Of a DNA stretch of 64,000 nt, positions 26,880-38,780 are shown piece after piece. Every line of letters begins with the position of its first letter. Within the stretch, counting starts at the first letter, position 1. The position numbers were made by a program, and so were the translations under genes. Source of the DNA: Fragum whitleyi (taxonomy: Eukaryota > Mollusca > Bivalvia > Cardiida > Cardiidae). Under the pieces are notes generated by a model. The model had not been told where the DNA came from and searched no databases. It saw only the letters and a program-made list of their open reading frames with translations. The DNA is taken from contig OX411552.1 in NCBI GenBank assembly GCA_948146395.1, positions 5,246,284-5,310,283 of the forward strand, given 5' to 3'.

Positions 26880-27340
26880 TGAACAATCCGGGCCCCTTTA
26901 TTTTTCTGACTGGCTGAAATATTCATTCCTAGGCGTTCGACTGTTTGCCAAGCAAACTTTTTACAATTTCTCCGGAATCTGCAATATTGGGTAGTAATGA
27001 AGCCTATCCACGGCGCGCTGAAGACTCGGTCCGGGTTCAGACGAATCAACTTCATCATAAACTTTCTCTGTCTTGGTCAATTTCCATGCAAAAAAAGACA
27101 AAAATAGTCCTATTACACCTTTTAGTTTGATCCAGTGCTCAAAAACATGTAAACAAGGAATGGTCCCCGACTATTTTTTTAATTTCCGATAACAAGGTGT
27201 TCATTCAACAGTATGGCGCGGGTTACAATATTGATTTTTATTTTGGGGCCAACTTATTTCTGACCCCGGGCGGGTATAGTTCAACCGCGGTATACGAAAA
27301 CCCGGGAAACTGTGGAATAGCCAGAAGTGGGGGTCGACTT
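26880..27340. promoter_or_regulatory. CpG-rich patch, possible promoter or 5' exon of RNase T2
   Basis: CpG-containing words (GGCGCGCTG, CGGTCCGGG, CCGGGCGGG, ACCGCGG, AACCCGGG) cluster here in an otherwise CpG-poor stretch. It lies 5 kb upstream of the RNase T2 start on the same strand, and an upstream UTR exon is expected. Three frames are open over ~180 bp. One minus-strand frame reads HWIKLKGVIGLFLSFFAW then a polar tail, like a membrane anchor, but it has no matching splice partner. Both readings are weak. Confidence 0.35.
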
Positions 27341-27955
27341 AACTGAAATTTATCAAGCGTGAGATAACGGTACTTGATCACAAATGTAATCACGTATATA
27401 CTGATCGAGTAAAGATACTCATCAAGAAAAACACTCTTTTACTCCCAATAGATATTCAATGCCTTTTGACGTTTCAATTTTAGTTTCTTCATGATGAAGT
27501 CGATTTCGAAAGCATGTTACTTTTACGCTATCACACATGAAGTTTACAGATGTAATTCAAAGGATGTTTAGAATACCAGTAGTTTTGTGTTTCTGTGATC
27601 CTTCAGTATAGTTTAAAAACCGTGACAGCAAAAAATTCATTGGTCCTAATTTATCTATATTGAACTCGTCAAAAGTTTGGTTATAAACATTCAGATAGCA
27701 TGGTTTACCTATACTGTTGCCCGCAACATCAGAGTATCTTTCAGAAAGCGGGCTACCAGCTCTGATTCTAGGAAAAAATCCCCTCCGGACAAAATCCTCT
27801 CAATGTTTTTTTGACATGGCGGACAGAATCCCCTCTGTCATTTTAACAACGCGGACATAATCCCCTCAATCCGTTTTTTGAGGCGGACGGAATCCCCTTC
27901 ATTAATATGCTAGGGCGGACATAAGCCCCTAGTTCGGAATTACAAGGCGGACATT

Positions 27956-28414
27956 ATCCCCTCGTCGTAACATAAAAATCGGACAGAATCCCCTTCGTAG
28001 TTCGATTAGATAGATCTATATTTTTTGTTTAAGTTTAGAAATAATTTCAATCAAGTCAAATCTCTATATTCTTTAAACGACTATATTTCCTCAATAATAA
28101 GGTTGCCCACTAATTAACGTGATACCAATTAAGTAAATCCAAACTGTAAATCGGCATTTTCTATTCTCGTATACAATCTACATTTCCACAAAGAAAAGTG
28201 TTACCTGACAATTAACACGTGAAACCAATTAAGAATATACAAACTGTTAATCGGTAAGGTCTAATTTTTGTTAATGTCTGTGTCTGTAATTAAAAAATAA
28301 CTGCATTTTTGTTAATGATTTAATTCAAAATTACAATAGCAGCAGATTTGGTCTTTGTATTTTATCAAATTACCTCTGATAATTTTCACAGGGTATAACG
28401 TGCCACGCCGACAC
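27956..28414. repeat. 459-bp internal duplication, copy 1
   Basis: Starts ATCCCCTCGTCGTAACATAA and ends CACGCCGACAC. Copy 2 at 28681-29139 differs at only about six to eight sites (for example CAATCT versus CGGTCT). Confidence 0.9.
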
Positions 28415-28680
28415 GTCTTAAATTTTTTTATGAAACTGGCCCCTGTATCGTGCATTGCTCCTCACTACTCACTTAACCCTTGTCATGCTGTTCACAGTAC
28501 ATTAGAACCCTCTTAATTGCAACCCCCATAATAGCAACTCACTGCTTAATAGCAACTGACTTTATGCACAAACAATAGATTTTAACCCTTGTCCTGCTGA
28601 ACAAAACTCCTTGGCAAAATCATATTAAAATCAAAGTCTTTAAAGCCCTGTACTTCCAAATTGTCAGTCAGCATTTAATT
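28413..28680. repeat. 268-bp filler block between the duplicated copies
   Basis: No difference from 24802-25069 was found by eye. It joins copy 1 at a 2-base overlap (AC) and copy 2 at ATT, as expected for template switching or end joining. Confidence 0.9.
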
Positions 28681-29139
28681 ATCCCCTCGTCGTAACATAA
28701 AAATCGGACAGAATCCCCTTCGTAGTTCGATTAGATAGATCTATATTTTTTGTTTAAGTTTAGAAATAATTTCAATCAAGTCAAATCTCTATATTCTTTA
28801 AACGACTATATTTCCTCAATAATAATGTTGCCCACTAATTAACGTGATACCAATTAAGTAAATCCAAACTGTAAATCGGCATTTTCTATTCTCGTATACG
28901 GTCTACATTTCCACAAAGAAAAGTGTTACCTGACAATTAACACGTGAAACCAATTAAGAATATACAAACTGTTAATCAGTAAGGTCTAATTTTTGTTAAT
29001 GTCTGTGTCTGTAATTAAAAAATAACTGCATTTTTATTAATGATTTAATTCAAAATTACAATAGCAGCAGATTTGGTCTTTGTATTTTTTCAAATTACCT
29101 CTGATAGTTTTCACAGGGTATAACGTGCCACGCCGACAC
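28681..29139. repeat. 459-bp internal duplication, copy 2
   Basis: Second copy of 27956-28414. It continues at 29140 into sequence matching the outer ~190 bp of the palindrome arm at 39228, whereas copy 1 breaks off at the filler. Confidence 0.9.
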
Positions 29140-29817
29140 CAAAAGGTTTGTGGACACCTGATCGATTTTTTCGATACGGAACTAACGGTGGGGCAAGTTT
29201 TTGACTGATTTATAAACCGAAATAATCATTTTCATTTTAATTTTTAGTATCACTGTCGAGATAAATCGTTCTTCTTTTAGGAAATAAAAGGGGAAAAAGA
29301 AAAAGAACCATTTTCTGAGAGTATTATATCATGACGTCATGTCAAATTTAGTTTGAAAAGAAATCTTTTATTTTGAAAAGAATTATAATTTTTACATTAA
29401 AGTAAGTGTTTTTGTTTCTTTATTCAATGATTTTGAACGTACAAGACTTACTAAATGACGTACTAAAGTATGCTTGGTGGCGTCCTTGTTATGGATAATT
29501 TTTAAGCCTATACACATAAGAACGTAAGAGTTTTTTTTGCAATTATTTAATTTATAACGAAAGTTTTGCTGTTTTTTCTTGTATTTGAATGGGATTGTGT
29601 CCGTCTATTGAGGGGATTATGTCCACCTTGTAATTCCGAACGAGGGGCTTATGTCCGCCCTAGCAAATTAATGAAGGGGATTCTGTCCACCTCAAAAAAC
29701 CGATTGAGGGGATTATGTCCGCGTTGTTAAAATGACCGAGGGGATTCTGTCCGCCATGTCAAAAATACGTTGTGGGGATTTTGTCCGGAGGGGATTTTGT
29801 CCGGTTACCACCAGCTC

Positions 29818-29892
29818 TAGACTGGTCTACATATCGACTATCAGAATAGCCTTGAATAGGCTATTCTGATATTCGACAGTGAGACCAGTCTA
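29818..29892. repeat. 75-bp hairpin
   Basis: TAGACTGGTCTAC...AATAGCC and GGCTATTCTGAT...AGACCAGTCTA pair with a few mismatches. It directly adjoins the target duplication of the 2-kb element. Confidence 0.8.
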
Positions 29893-30118
29893 CACCCGAC
29901 CCGAAAGCGGGCGAGAAATAAGTTGGCCCTTGGAGTAGGCTATATCCCTACGGGATGTACCGGAAGTTGTCTTTCTGCCGACGCTGTATGTAAAAATTTC
30001 ATTGTGCTGTTTGGCCCATTTGCTTGATTTTTTCCGCGCCGTCTGCAATTTTTTTGCAGCCTGGGCAGAACGCTGTATAGATATATGAAAACTAGAACTT
30101 TCGAAAAGCAGACTAATA

Positions 30119-30146
30119 CACCCCCCCCCCACACACACACACACAA
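30119..30146 (+). repeat. C-run and (CA)n microsatellite
   Basis: About a dozen C followed by CACACACACACACA. Minus-strand frames reading through it are artefacts. Confidence 0.9.
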
Positions 30147-30650
30147 AGCTTTGTTCTACTAGGCAGGGGTATGGAAAAAACTTATTTTCTTCACTTGTGC
30201 CTACACAAGTGAAAAATGATTTTCTACTTGTCCAGGATCAAAATGAACTTGCTCTCAAAAAAGAGAAAAGATGAATATTGAGAATACATCATTAATGAAA
30301 GAAAATGCAAGAGCCCAGCATTTTCTTCATTAAATACTGTTTTCTACCCTATGATACAAATAGAAGGCTAAAAAATCTATCAAATACTGTTCCAGGATTT
30401 GCTCTGGTATTTACTTGTCCACAGACAAGAGGCATAATAAAATGTACTTGCCATGACATAGAAATGGCCGAGTGGGAACAAGTCAGGCATGGGAATTCCC
30501 ATGGGAATTCCACACCCTTGCCTGGGCTTTCCAAGTATAAGTATTCTCAGTATATGATGTGTTTGTAACATGATAGCAAAAAGTTAATAAAATTTAGAAA
30601 TTCAAGGGAGATAGTAAGTGCAATTTGGTAGGCAATTTGTTCCAGATAAT

Positions 30651-31034
30651 AACAAGATGATCATGTATTTGTGAAACACTAATGCCCATGCCACTGCCAT
30701 ACAGTAGTTTGATACAATTCAGTAATCTACAGCAAACCTTAATTCAATTCAGTAATCCATGGCAAAACTTACTTCAATATGCAGCCTTAAATTTCTACAT
30801 ATTTGAAATTGAAAAAAATGACTTTGACCAAAACCTTGAACTTTGTACCAACAGAAAGGTCTTGTCTCAAGCAATCTTCATGCAAAGACTCTATCACTTA
30901 CCATTCAAAAGTTTCTGGGCAATGATAACATTTTTTTCCCAGCAAACAGAGTAACAGACAAACGGACAATCAGACAAACAGACAGGGTAAATACAACTTG
31001 CCCCCAATCTATTGATGCAGGGGCATATAGATAA
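30651..31034 (+). mobile_element. Short family F element
   Basis: Begins CAAGATGATCATGTATTTGT...ACACTAATGCCC and ends with an ACAGACAAACGGACAATCAG-like tract plus GCCCCCAATCTATTGATGCAGGGGCATA. This is the same end structure as 16455-17421 but with a single core. Confidence 0.75.
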
Positions 31035-31479
31035 TTTAAAAAAAAAAAGACAAGTACAGGAGGGAATAATTTAATAGCTTATATCAGGAGGGGCCCAAAT
31101 ATTTAACAAACACAATTTAACATTCCAACTACATTGTGTATAAATATCAAAACAGTAGCTGCAACTAGTGCTTTGTCCAATTAAGGTAGTGGACCCATAA
31201 TAATTCCGCACTATGAACTTTAAGTGTTTACCCAATTTGTCCTATTGTAGGGCGAGTGACAGTCAAAGCAGGACCAGTACCTTTTTCTGAATTCTTTTGA
31301 CCCTGCCTTCACAACCCAAAAGAATAGGACACTTCTCTGGGTCATGGGCAACATCAAGTTTCATGATTCTAGGTCAATTGGTTCTCAAGCTAGAATCTGG
31401 AAACAGATTTTGGACAAAGTTCCAGTTTTTCATTGCCCTTTGTGGCCCAAATGAATGAAATTAGGGCCCAAAAGTTGTG

Positions 31480-31555
31480 CCCAACACTGGATTGGAACCC
31501 ATGCCCCGGAACACTAGCACGGCGATCTACCAACTTAGCTAACTGGACACCTGGT
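31480..31555 (-). mobile_element. tRNA-like SINE head, second family
   Basis: On the minus strand box A is TAGCTAAGTTGG (plus 31530-31541) and box B is GGGTTCCAATCC (plus 31489-31500), correctly ordered and ~40 nt apart. It differs from the head at 6372-6453, so it belongs to another tRNA-derived family. Confidence 0.65.
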
Positions 31556-31654
31556 CATAGGTCTACCCACTGTTGATCACTTCACGCCAAAAAAAAAAGG
31601 TTGGCAAAAAATAGTGCACTTCCTCAATCATAGTCAACAATTGTATTAAGTTTC

Positions 31655-32610
31655 TATCTATCTATCTATATATACTGCCTAACTCCCCTTTCGGGTATTA
31701 CTGGCAGGTGCGCGTCCGTGCTGTTAGTTATTTGTTAGGGTGCCAAAATTTAAAAGTATTGTGAGTGTTAGATTAAAAGATCTGATAAAACAATTTTGGT
31801 AATTCAGGGACGGCTCACTATCTGAAAAGAATCGAGACTCTTCTTGAACGCTGCAATGTCAGGTTGCTGTACGATTGTTTCTGGTAGGCTGTTCCAAAGT
31901 ATCACTATGTAAGGAAAAAAGAATATTTAAAGTAAGAAGCGTTTGTGTGGATCTGTCTTAAAGATTCTGTGTGCATATGTCTGGTGGTCCTAACTGGTCT
32001 TTCAAGATAAGTTGGTATGGGTACTGCAACAAAACTATGAACAATTTTATAGAACATAGTGACTCTTGCGATGTCTCGTCTATATTGAAGACTTTGCCAG
32101 CCAAGCTCCTTCTGCATGCAGATGACACTGTCATAATAAGAAAAATTATTTTGAACCCATCTTGCTGCTCTACATTGTACTTTTTCTACATTGTTGATAT
32201 AGGATGTTGTGTAGGGGCTCCAAACAGTTGATGCGTATTCTACCTGGGGTCTAACCATAGTTTTATACGCTGTTTCTCTGATCTTCTTATTTTTGGTCTG
32301 GATGTTTCTGCGGAGAAAACCTAAAGATTTATTTGCATTAGTTGTTATATTGTCAATATGCTTATTCCAGGCAAGATCCCCAGATATAGTAACTCCAAGG
32401 TATTTGACATTGTCCACAGTTTCTAGAACTTGTCCGTGCAGCCTATAATCAAAGGAAATCTGTTTCTTCTTTTTAGTAATATTTAGGACAATGCATTTGG
32501 TGGGGTTAAACTCCATTTCCCATTTTTTCTCCCACTGCATAAACTTGTCTAGATCTTCTTGCAGGGTGAACATCCACCTTCTACGACTACTTTCTGTGTT
32601 CATGATTATG
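31655..32610 (-). pseudogene. 5'-truncated LINE: reverse transcriptase C-terminus
   Basis: The minus-strand frame at 31905-32627 encodes the thumb and C-terminal part of a non-LTR reverse transcriptase: LQEDLDKF, WEMEFNPTKC, VKYLGVTISGDLAWNKHI and MVRPQVEYASTVWSPY are hallmarks of the CR1/Jockey-type group. A one-base loss near 31910 puts a stop before the expected WNSLPETIV motif, which is readable in another frame to ~31800. The 3' end carries a (TAGA)n tail at 31655-31670. The catalytic YADD part and everything upstream are missing. Dead copy. Confidence 0.88.
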
Positions 32611-32639
32611 TTCATGAAGTGTTTCATGATTATTGGTTA

Positions 32640-34480
32640 TTTTATTATAGTCTGGAAACGAAAATTCTACAGACGGACGGACAGACAGAAATAGTGAAAC
32701 TAATATACCCCCTCTACTTTGTAGGTGGGAGTTATAAAATGAAGGGTATGAAATGTTTAGGGTACGAATAGTCTGATAGAAAAACACACACCGATTAAGC
32801 GGATAAATGATTATGTTAACACAAACATAAGTTGCATTTACCAGTAGAAGATGAAAAGACTTTTTTATTCGCCAGTTACTATTTGTTTAAAACTTGGGCT
32901 ACCTTTGTTGTGGTTTTCTGTTCAATTCGAAACCGGAAGCTTAATTACCTGTTTGGTTTCACTCCTGTCAAACTTTGACATGTCATTGTGTAAAATGTTT
33001 ATCTTTCTTATTAATAGAAACATACATTTGAAATATGTTTTAATATTGGAAAAGTATCAGTTCTACAATTTCTCATGTCCCTGGTGTCGTTGTTCATTGA
33101 TCATTTTGACTTCCACCCCGTTAAGAAATAGGTGTCAAGAAATTCACAAAAATAATAAAAACTTCAAGCTTTTAAGGGCTGCCTAAAAGTATTATAACAT
33201 AATATACTATTCAAAATTTGTTTTATTGAAGCATCAATAATTTTATCGAAGTATTCCCGATTGATAATTAGTCGTCGAAATATTTTATGTGATTATGAAA
33301 AATGTCCTTTGGAGAACGTTATGATACCGTGACTACAATTCGAATGTGTTGGCTGTCAAAGCCGTTGAAGCGTAACGCCGTTGCAAGTTTGAAAGGGACA
33401 ATAGTTTTGGGAAACAAGTAATGGTAGACGTATAAGAACAGGGGTCCTAAAATTATATATAGTTTTGCGTGTAGTTGTTTTTTCTGGCGGATATCTATTC
33501 GGGATTGCCTATTCGGGCGAAAGACATGCAATCCGGGCCTCAAAAGATTTCAGTTTTAGAACCCAAATAGACTGCTTCCTTCGTGCATGTTGTAGCTAGC
33601 GAACGTGGTAAACTTGCCCGAGAGGAAAGATATTGGTGTCCACCCATGTCACACTAATTTGTATGAAACTGTATGAAAGTCACTAGGCTTAAAAAACAGT
33701 CCTCGCCGTCTCGAAAAACGCTTATTGTATTGTCTCGTTTTAGGCTTGTGTCTACTCTTAACAGGCATAGTCATCCGTCTAGAGGATGATCAGAACCTAG
33801 ACTATCATCTTAAAATGGGATATACATGTCTGACTAAGATGCCTCTGATATAAGTCTGTAACGAAAATGTGAAGTATTTTACAACATAGGCTACAGGCCC
33901 CTTTATAACCACAAGTTGATACTCCAACTACATCATAGCCTAAATGAAGGCCTTTCATTTGGAAATGGTTAAACATGGATTTGTACAAAAAATAGTTTTT
34001 CTTAGATCTCCTGAAGGTTTTTGGTGGTGTCACATTAAAGCTTGATCGATCAGTGATCAGAAATGGTCCGCGTGACGTATACGATCATCCCTTTGAGGCA
34101 TGAACTTTTGTGTTTGAACTTTTCCATAAATGGACTACTGTTTCGTGGTAATCTGTCCGTCATACAAGTCCCATGTAGAACGTTTTTGGTTGACCCAGTA
34201 AAAACAAGAAGAAATTTGAATTTGCTGGTCTTTTAATAAAGCCAGGACCTCTAGTCAATTCTTGGAGGAAGAAGTCTTGAAGGTAATATACCATCCAGTA
34301 AAGTCCATAGACCAAAATTAAGTTGAAAATGTTTCCGTCATATTGTTGACTGCCTTTTAAGCCCACGTTGACTAGCTCACCTTGGTTTCATAGCGGCTGT
34401 AGACAACACTTGATTAGTCCGCTCAAATCTAATTAAGATAACATATGAGGAAGTTTAAGTCATCTATCAAACCGATAAAA
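32640..34480. other. Unassigned intergenic sequence
   Basis: Begins with CAGACGGACGGACAGACAG and GGTGGGAGTTATA, a repeat end of the 21.3-kb type that the LINE piece interrupts. The 111-codon frame at 32851-33186 has no recognisable domain. Nothing else identified. Confidence 0.5.
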
Positions 34481-34499
34481 AGTAGGATTATGCTATGAT

Positions 34500-34960
34500 A
34501 ATATTTTGAAAAGGGTCACCGAAGAAATATTCTGGAAAGGTTTCATTGAAATCGGCCAAGTGGTTCAGGAGGAGATGTCGTTCAATGATTTCGGGCTCAA
34601 AATAAGCCCCTCCCTGCCACGCCCACATTTATGGGCCAATCATAATTTCGCGAACATATTTTTAAAAGGATCACCTAAGGAGCATTCTGGTAAAATTTCA
34701 TTTCAATCGGCCAAGTGGTTCAGGAGATGTCGTTCAAAAATTTCGGGCCCAAAATAAGCCCCGCCCATATTTATAGGCCTATCAAAACTTCACGACCAAT
34801 TTTAAAAAAGAGTCACCTAAGGAACATTCTGGCAAAGTTTCATTGAAATCGGCCCAGTGGATCAGGAGAGAAAGAAGTTTTTCAGATTGTTGATGACGGA
34901 CGGAGGGTGATCCTAAAACACACCCTTGGGCACGTTGTGCTCAGATAAGCTAATAAGCAC
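34500..34960 (+). repeat. ~160-bp tandem repeat relative of the GAGCTAA-ended arrays
   Basis: Three units each carry TTTCATTGAAATCGGCCAAG, GTTCAGGAG and a GGGCCCAAAATAAGCCCC-type block. They end in GACGGACGG and GGGCACGTTGTGCTCAGATAAGCTAA, a decayed form of the hairpin plus GAGCTAA end. Confidence 0.8.
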
Positions 34961-34964
34961 AAAA

Positions 34965-37180
34965 TCATTTTTAGACCCCATCTTAAACCAATCATTTTTA
35001 TATTTCCATGTAAGATTACACAAATTCAAATCGCAATCTTTAGCTTATGAATCGTTCATAATAATTGGTGATGAAAATTTAAAGTAATGCAAAATCAAAG
35101 GCAGCGTAATTTTGGATCAACGTCTGAACGAAATGTAGGCCTAATGACTCGAAGCCTCAATTTTACACGAAATGGAAAACCGATAAGTTTGTCTGAACAA
35201 TTAATTAGTCGATTAATCAAATGGATGTGGCTCAAAACACACTATATGGCTGTATATAGCCAATGCTGTTTTACAGAGAAATATAGACGATAAAGTTTCA
35301 TTTAAAAACATTTTTGTATAACCTTTTTTCAAAAATACTGGACTTATTATACACCAACTTTGAAAATGGTCTACGTTTTTAATCGTCTAAAGCCGAAAAG
35401 CATCATGCTTACGACAAAAACTAAGAAAGTTTTACGATTTGAGAGTCGCTCACCTTAAATGTACTTTGAAGTACGATTTTGATTAACAAATATTATTCAA
35501 GAATTACCGTGATGTAATGGCGGCTACTCCTCGGTGTGTTACACTGGCCTACATTTCAATTCAGTTCTTATCTTCTTTGACCTGGTTTGACCGGAATGCC
35601 ACATATCAGCCCTGCGTTCAGGATAAAAATGTAAGCGAAACGTTTCGAAATGATACATCGATTTTCACGTATCTGCATATGCAAGGCGGTGCATCATCTC
35701 AAAACGTTCGCAAAGCAGTGTTACATCCTAAACGCAGGGCTGCTTTTTTAGCAACGACACCATTATGAAAACGAATGGGTTTGCGTGTCAATGCCGTTTT
35801 AATTGCGTATACAAATGTTCTTGTTGAAATTTGACCTAAAATATGTGCTAAAAGGAGGAAAATAAACTTTGGTATCGACGGCAAAACACATGTGAAACTG
35901 AACGCTCGGCGCAGAAAAATAGGTCATTACTAGATGTGGATCACGAAATAAGACCTATTCAGACCATAACATAATTCAAAATGAGGAGTGACCATAACCT
36001 TATGTGGTCTACACCCAACTTATCACAGTTATAAGAGATGTTGAATTGAATCTGACTTAAGAACAGTAAGGGAAAAAGTCGAGTAAGAAAGAACCAAGGC
36101 GAGGAGGGTCGATAAGGGAATAAAAGACGTTTTCGACCGTCGCCAGTTAGAACGCCTGGTTGGATAAACAGAAACTAAGAATAACTAAATCAGCAGTGAA
36201 TAGTTTGATATTACTTGGTCATGAGTCTCGCCAGTAGATGAAATGTATCGAGGCTTTGAAGAAATATGCATGATTTTCGGCATCAACAGCGATTTGGAAA
36301 CGGTACCAATGAATTCTCAGATTTCTTTGGTTTATCTCGATGAAATAAGGTAGCGGTAGTGTAATACTAGGCTATTAAAAACAACCAAATAACGATTTCC
36401 TGCGAGTATAATACAGTAAATGTCCCTTTTATGAAATGTCTAAAAATATACCGATGGGTAATGAAAAAAAAAACCACACACACACACACACACACAAAAA
36501 CATTCACTTTACTCACCCCTCTCGGGTTAAAAAAAATACTATATTGGGTATCTACACAATAGATTGAGCGAAGTTTTTTTTTAAATCAAATTACTGTAAT
36601 TAATGCACAACAAAAGTCTATATTAACATATATTGAGATATGTTTCTTTACAAAAAGTTCTCCGTAACAAGTTCATAGGGATTGTAAGGACGCTTCTTTT
36701 AGAAAAAGTGAATCAGTTTTGAAACGACGTTTAGTGAATTTCAAAACGACGTTGATAGCGTGCGCCGACACCCATTTACTAGTGTTACGTTTTAATTGAT
36801 ATCTCCGCGAGTATTGGAAATAATCCTCTGTAATTACACCAGAATAAAGAAAAATGATCAATACCAATTATATGTAAGTTTCAGTTTCATCGGACGTTAG
36901 AAAAAAAAATTATCGCAAAAGTTCACGAATTCCTGGGACAACCCTCGTAATTTCTTATTGTTTTCGAAGGAAACATAGGTTGACCAAATGGTATGCTGGA
37001 CTCTGGTTGTTCGTACCTGAAGAGAGTATTTTTAATTCTAAGGACATTCGTAGGTTATTCGACCGCTAAAGTCTTTGAACCTCGAGTTATTGGCCGAGAT
37101 GGAATACAGTAGGTACATTTGATGTTGTATAACGAAGTCTTCACAGGAAAACCGTTTTTCTCGATAACTTTAATATACGA
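34965..37180. other. Unassigned intergenic sequence
   Basis: The 83-codon frame at 35517-35768 overlaps an inverted-repeat element and is not convincing. A (CA)n run lies at 36474-36497. No exon recognised. Confidence 0.5.
35607..35742. mobile_element. 136-bp inverted-repeat element
   Basis: CAGCCCTGCGTTCAGGAT and its near-exact reverse at ATCCTAAACGCAGGGCTG bound the element. No clear target duplication. Confidence 0.65.
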
Positions 37181-37184
37181 GACT

Positions 37185-37420
37185 CGTCACGCGAAAAGAG
37201 ATCGTCTGAGCAGTGCGTAAATTGTCGACCCAAGTCAGACTGCGCGAACTGCGCAATCTGACAAAGGTCGAAACTTTTCGCACTTAGCTGATTTTCTGAA
37301 ACTAAAATGATCAATCCACGTTATCGCGAAAGACTTTTTAAAGCATCTGGTTGACCTGTACTCGAATGATTCTCTTATTCAAATATCTATTAAACAGAAT
37401 TCCAAGCTTGTCCTTTTTGC
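37185..37420 (-). mobile_element. MITE family C copy, reverse
   Basis: CGTCACGCGAAAAGAG, GTGCGTAAATTGTCGACCCA and CAGACTGCGCGAACTGCGCA match the two copies in the lipocalin introns (45007-45275, 45990-46245) on the other strand, followed by the GGTTGACC block. Confidence 0.7.
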
Positions 37421-37639
37421 GTTAAGGGTCACATATTCAAGGTAAAGTATATAAAGCATTTTGGCGTTATATTAAGGAAACAAAAAGAGATACTATAAAG
37501 GTTTTTTTTTTATATTTCTAGTGACGTGCTTCGTTTCCAGTATTTGAACATAAATTCGCGACATTCAAGTGATGTCAACCGAACATCTGTACGTTTGTTT
37601 TTTATCAATGTTTGAAACTGGCCAACTTGTATAAATTTT

Positions 37640-38780
37640 AGCTCACCTGAGCACAGAGTGCTCAAGGTGAGCTTTTGTGATCGTCTAATGCCAGTCGTCC
37701 GTCATGCGCCGTACGACGTGCGTCGTCCACAGTTTCTTTAAACATCTTCTCAACCTTAACAGATGGTCCAATCTTGATGAAACTTGGCAGGAACGTTTCT
37801 TGGTCAAGAACTACCAAAATTGTTCAAATAAATGAAAACCACACTTAACTCTCCCATTTATATAAACAAAAAGGGTGAAAATAGAATTTTTTTCAAAAAT
37901 CTTCTTCTCTGTAACCAGAGGGCAGACATCTTTCATATTAGGTATGTAGCATCATTTAGTGAACCTCTATCAAGCTTTTTCATATCAGGTCCTTTGGGTT
38001 ATATTTGGGCTTCACCAGGGTGCAACCCTTTTCACATAGAATTCCAAGAGCGAAATCTTTAAAAATCTTCTTCTCTGAAAAAGAAGGCAGGCAGCTTTCA
38101 TATTTGGTATGTGGCATCATCTAATGGACCTCTACCTAAATTTGTTCATATCAAGATCCTGGGGTCATATTCGGGCTCCACACGGGCGCATCCCTTTTTA
38201 CATAGAATCAAAGAGCGAAAACTCTTCAAAAATCTTCTTCTCCGAAACCAGAAGGCAGACAGTTTTCCTATTTGGTATGTAGCATCATCTAGTAGACCTC
38301 TACTAAGTTTCTTCATATCAAGACCCTGGGGTCATATTTGGGACCCACCCGGGCGCAACCCTTTTCACATAGAATCAAAGAGCGAAAAATCTTCAAACAT
38401 CTTCTTCTCTGAAACCAGAAGGCAGTCAATTTTCCTATTTGGTATGTAGCATCATCTTGTGGACCTATTCTAACAAGTTTTTTCATATAATGGCCCTGGG
38501 GTCATATTTGGCCACCAGGTCCACCATGGCGCATCCTTTTTTACATAGAATCAAAAAGTGAAAAATCTTCGAAAATCATATTCTCTGAAACCAGAAGGCA
38601 GACAGCTTTCATATTTTGTATGTAGCATCATCTAATAGACCTATAACAAGTTTGTTTTTTTTTTCATATCAAGACCCTGGAATCATATTTGGGCTTCCAC
38701 CAGGTGCCAACCTTGATGTCCCAGGGATCAAAGAGACTCAGGTGAGCGATCTAGGACCATAAAGTTCCTCTTGCTTTTAA
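37640..38780 (-). mobile_element. Tandem-core element (family E), reverse copy
   Basis: Begins with the reverse of the GGTGAGCTAA end (TTAGCTCACCTGAGCAC...), then a CGTCGTCC-type tract. About five units with CATCATCTAGT and GAAACCAGAAGGCAGAC follow. It ends AGGTGAGCGATCTAGGACCA with TCCTCTTGCTT. It mirrors 15150-16408. Confidence 0.85.

Larger units (their letters stand above)
27764..29809. mobile_element. 2-kb element with iterated long TIRs and 9-bp target duplication
   Basis: ACCAGCTCT stands on both sides (27755-27763, 29810-29818). The ~200-bp terminal inverted repeats are made of 25-40-bp units, each carrying a variant of GAGGGGATTMTGTCCGCC: six on the left at 27779-28000 and seven or so on the right at 29590-29805. 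A 9-bp duplication and long iterated TIRs fit a non-autonomous Mutator-like element. No transposase frame is visible. The interior holds a 459-bp duplication with filler and an arm of the palindrome element at 39228. Confidence 0.85.

Noticed and set aside
31971..32231. 86-codon plus-strand frame
   Set aside because: Antisense shadow of the LINE reverse-transcriptase fragment.
32851..33186. 111-codon plus-strand frame
   Set aside because: Hydrophobic but without domain, signal-peptide logic or splice context; AT-rich chance frame likely.
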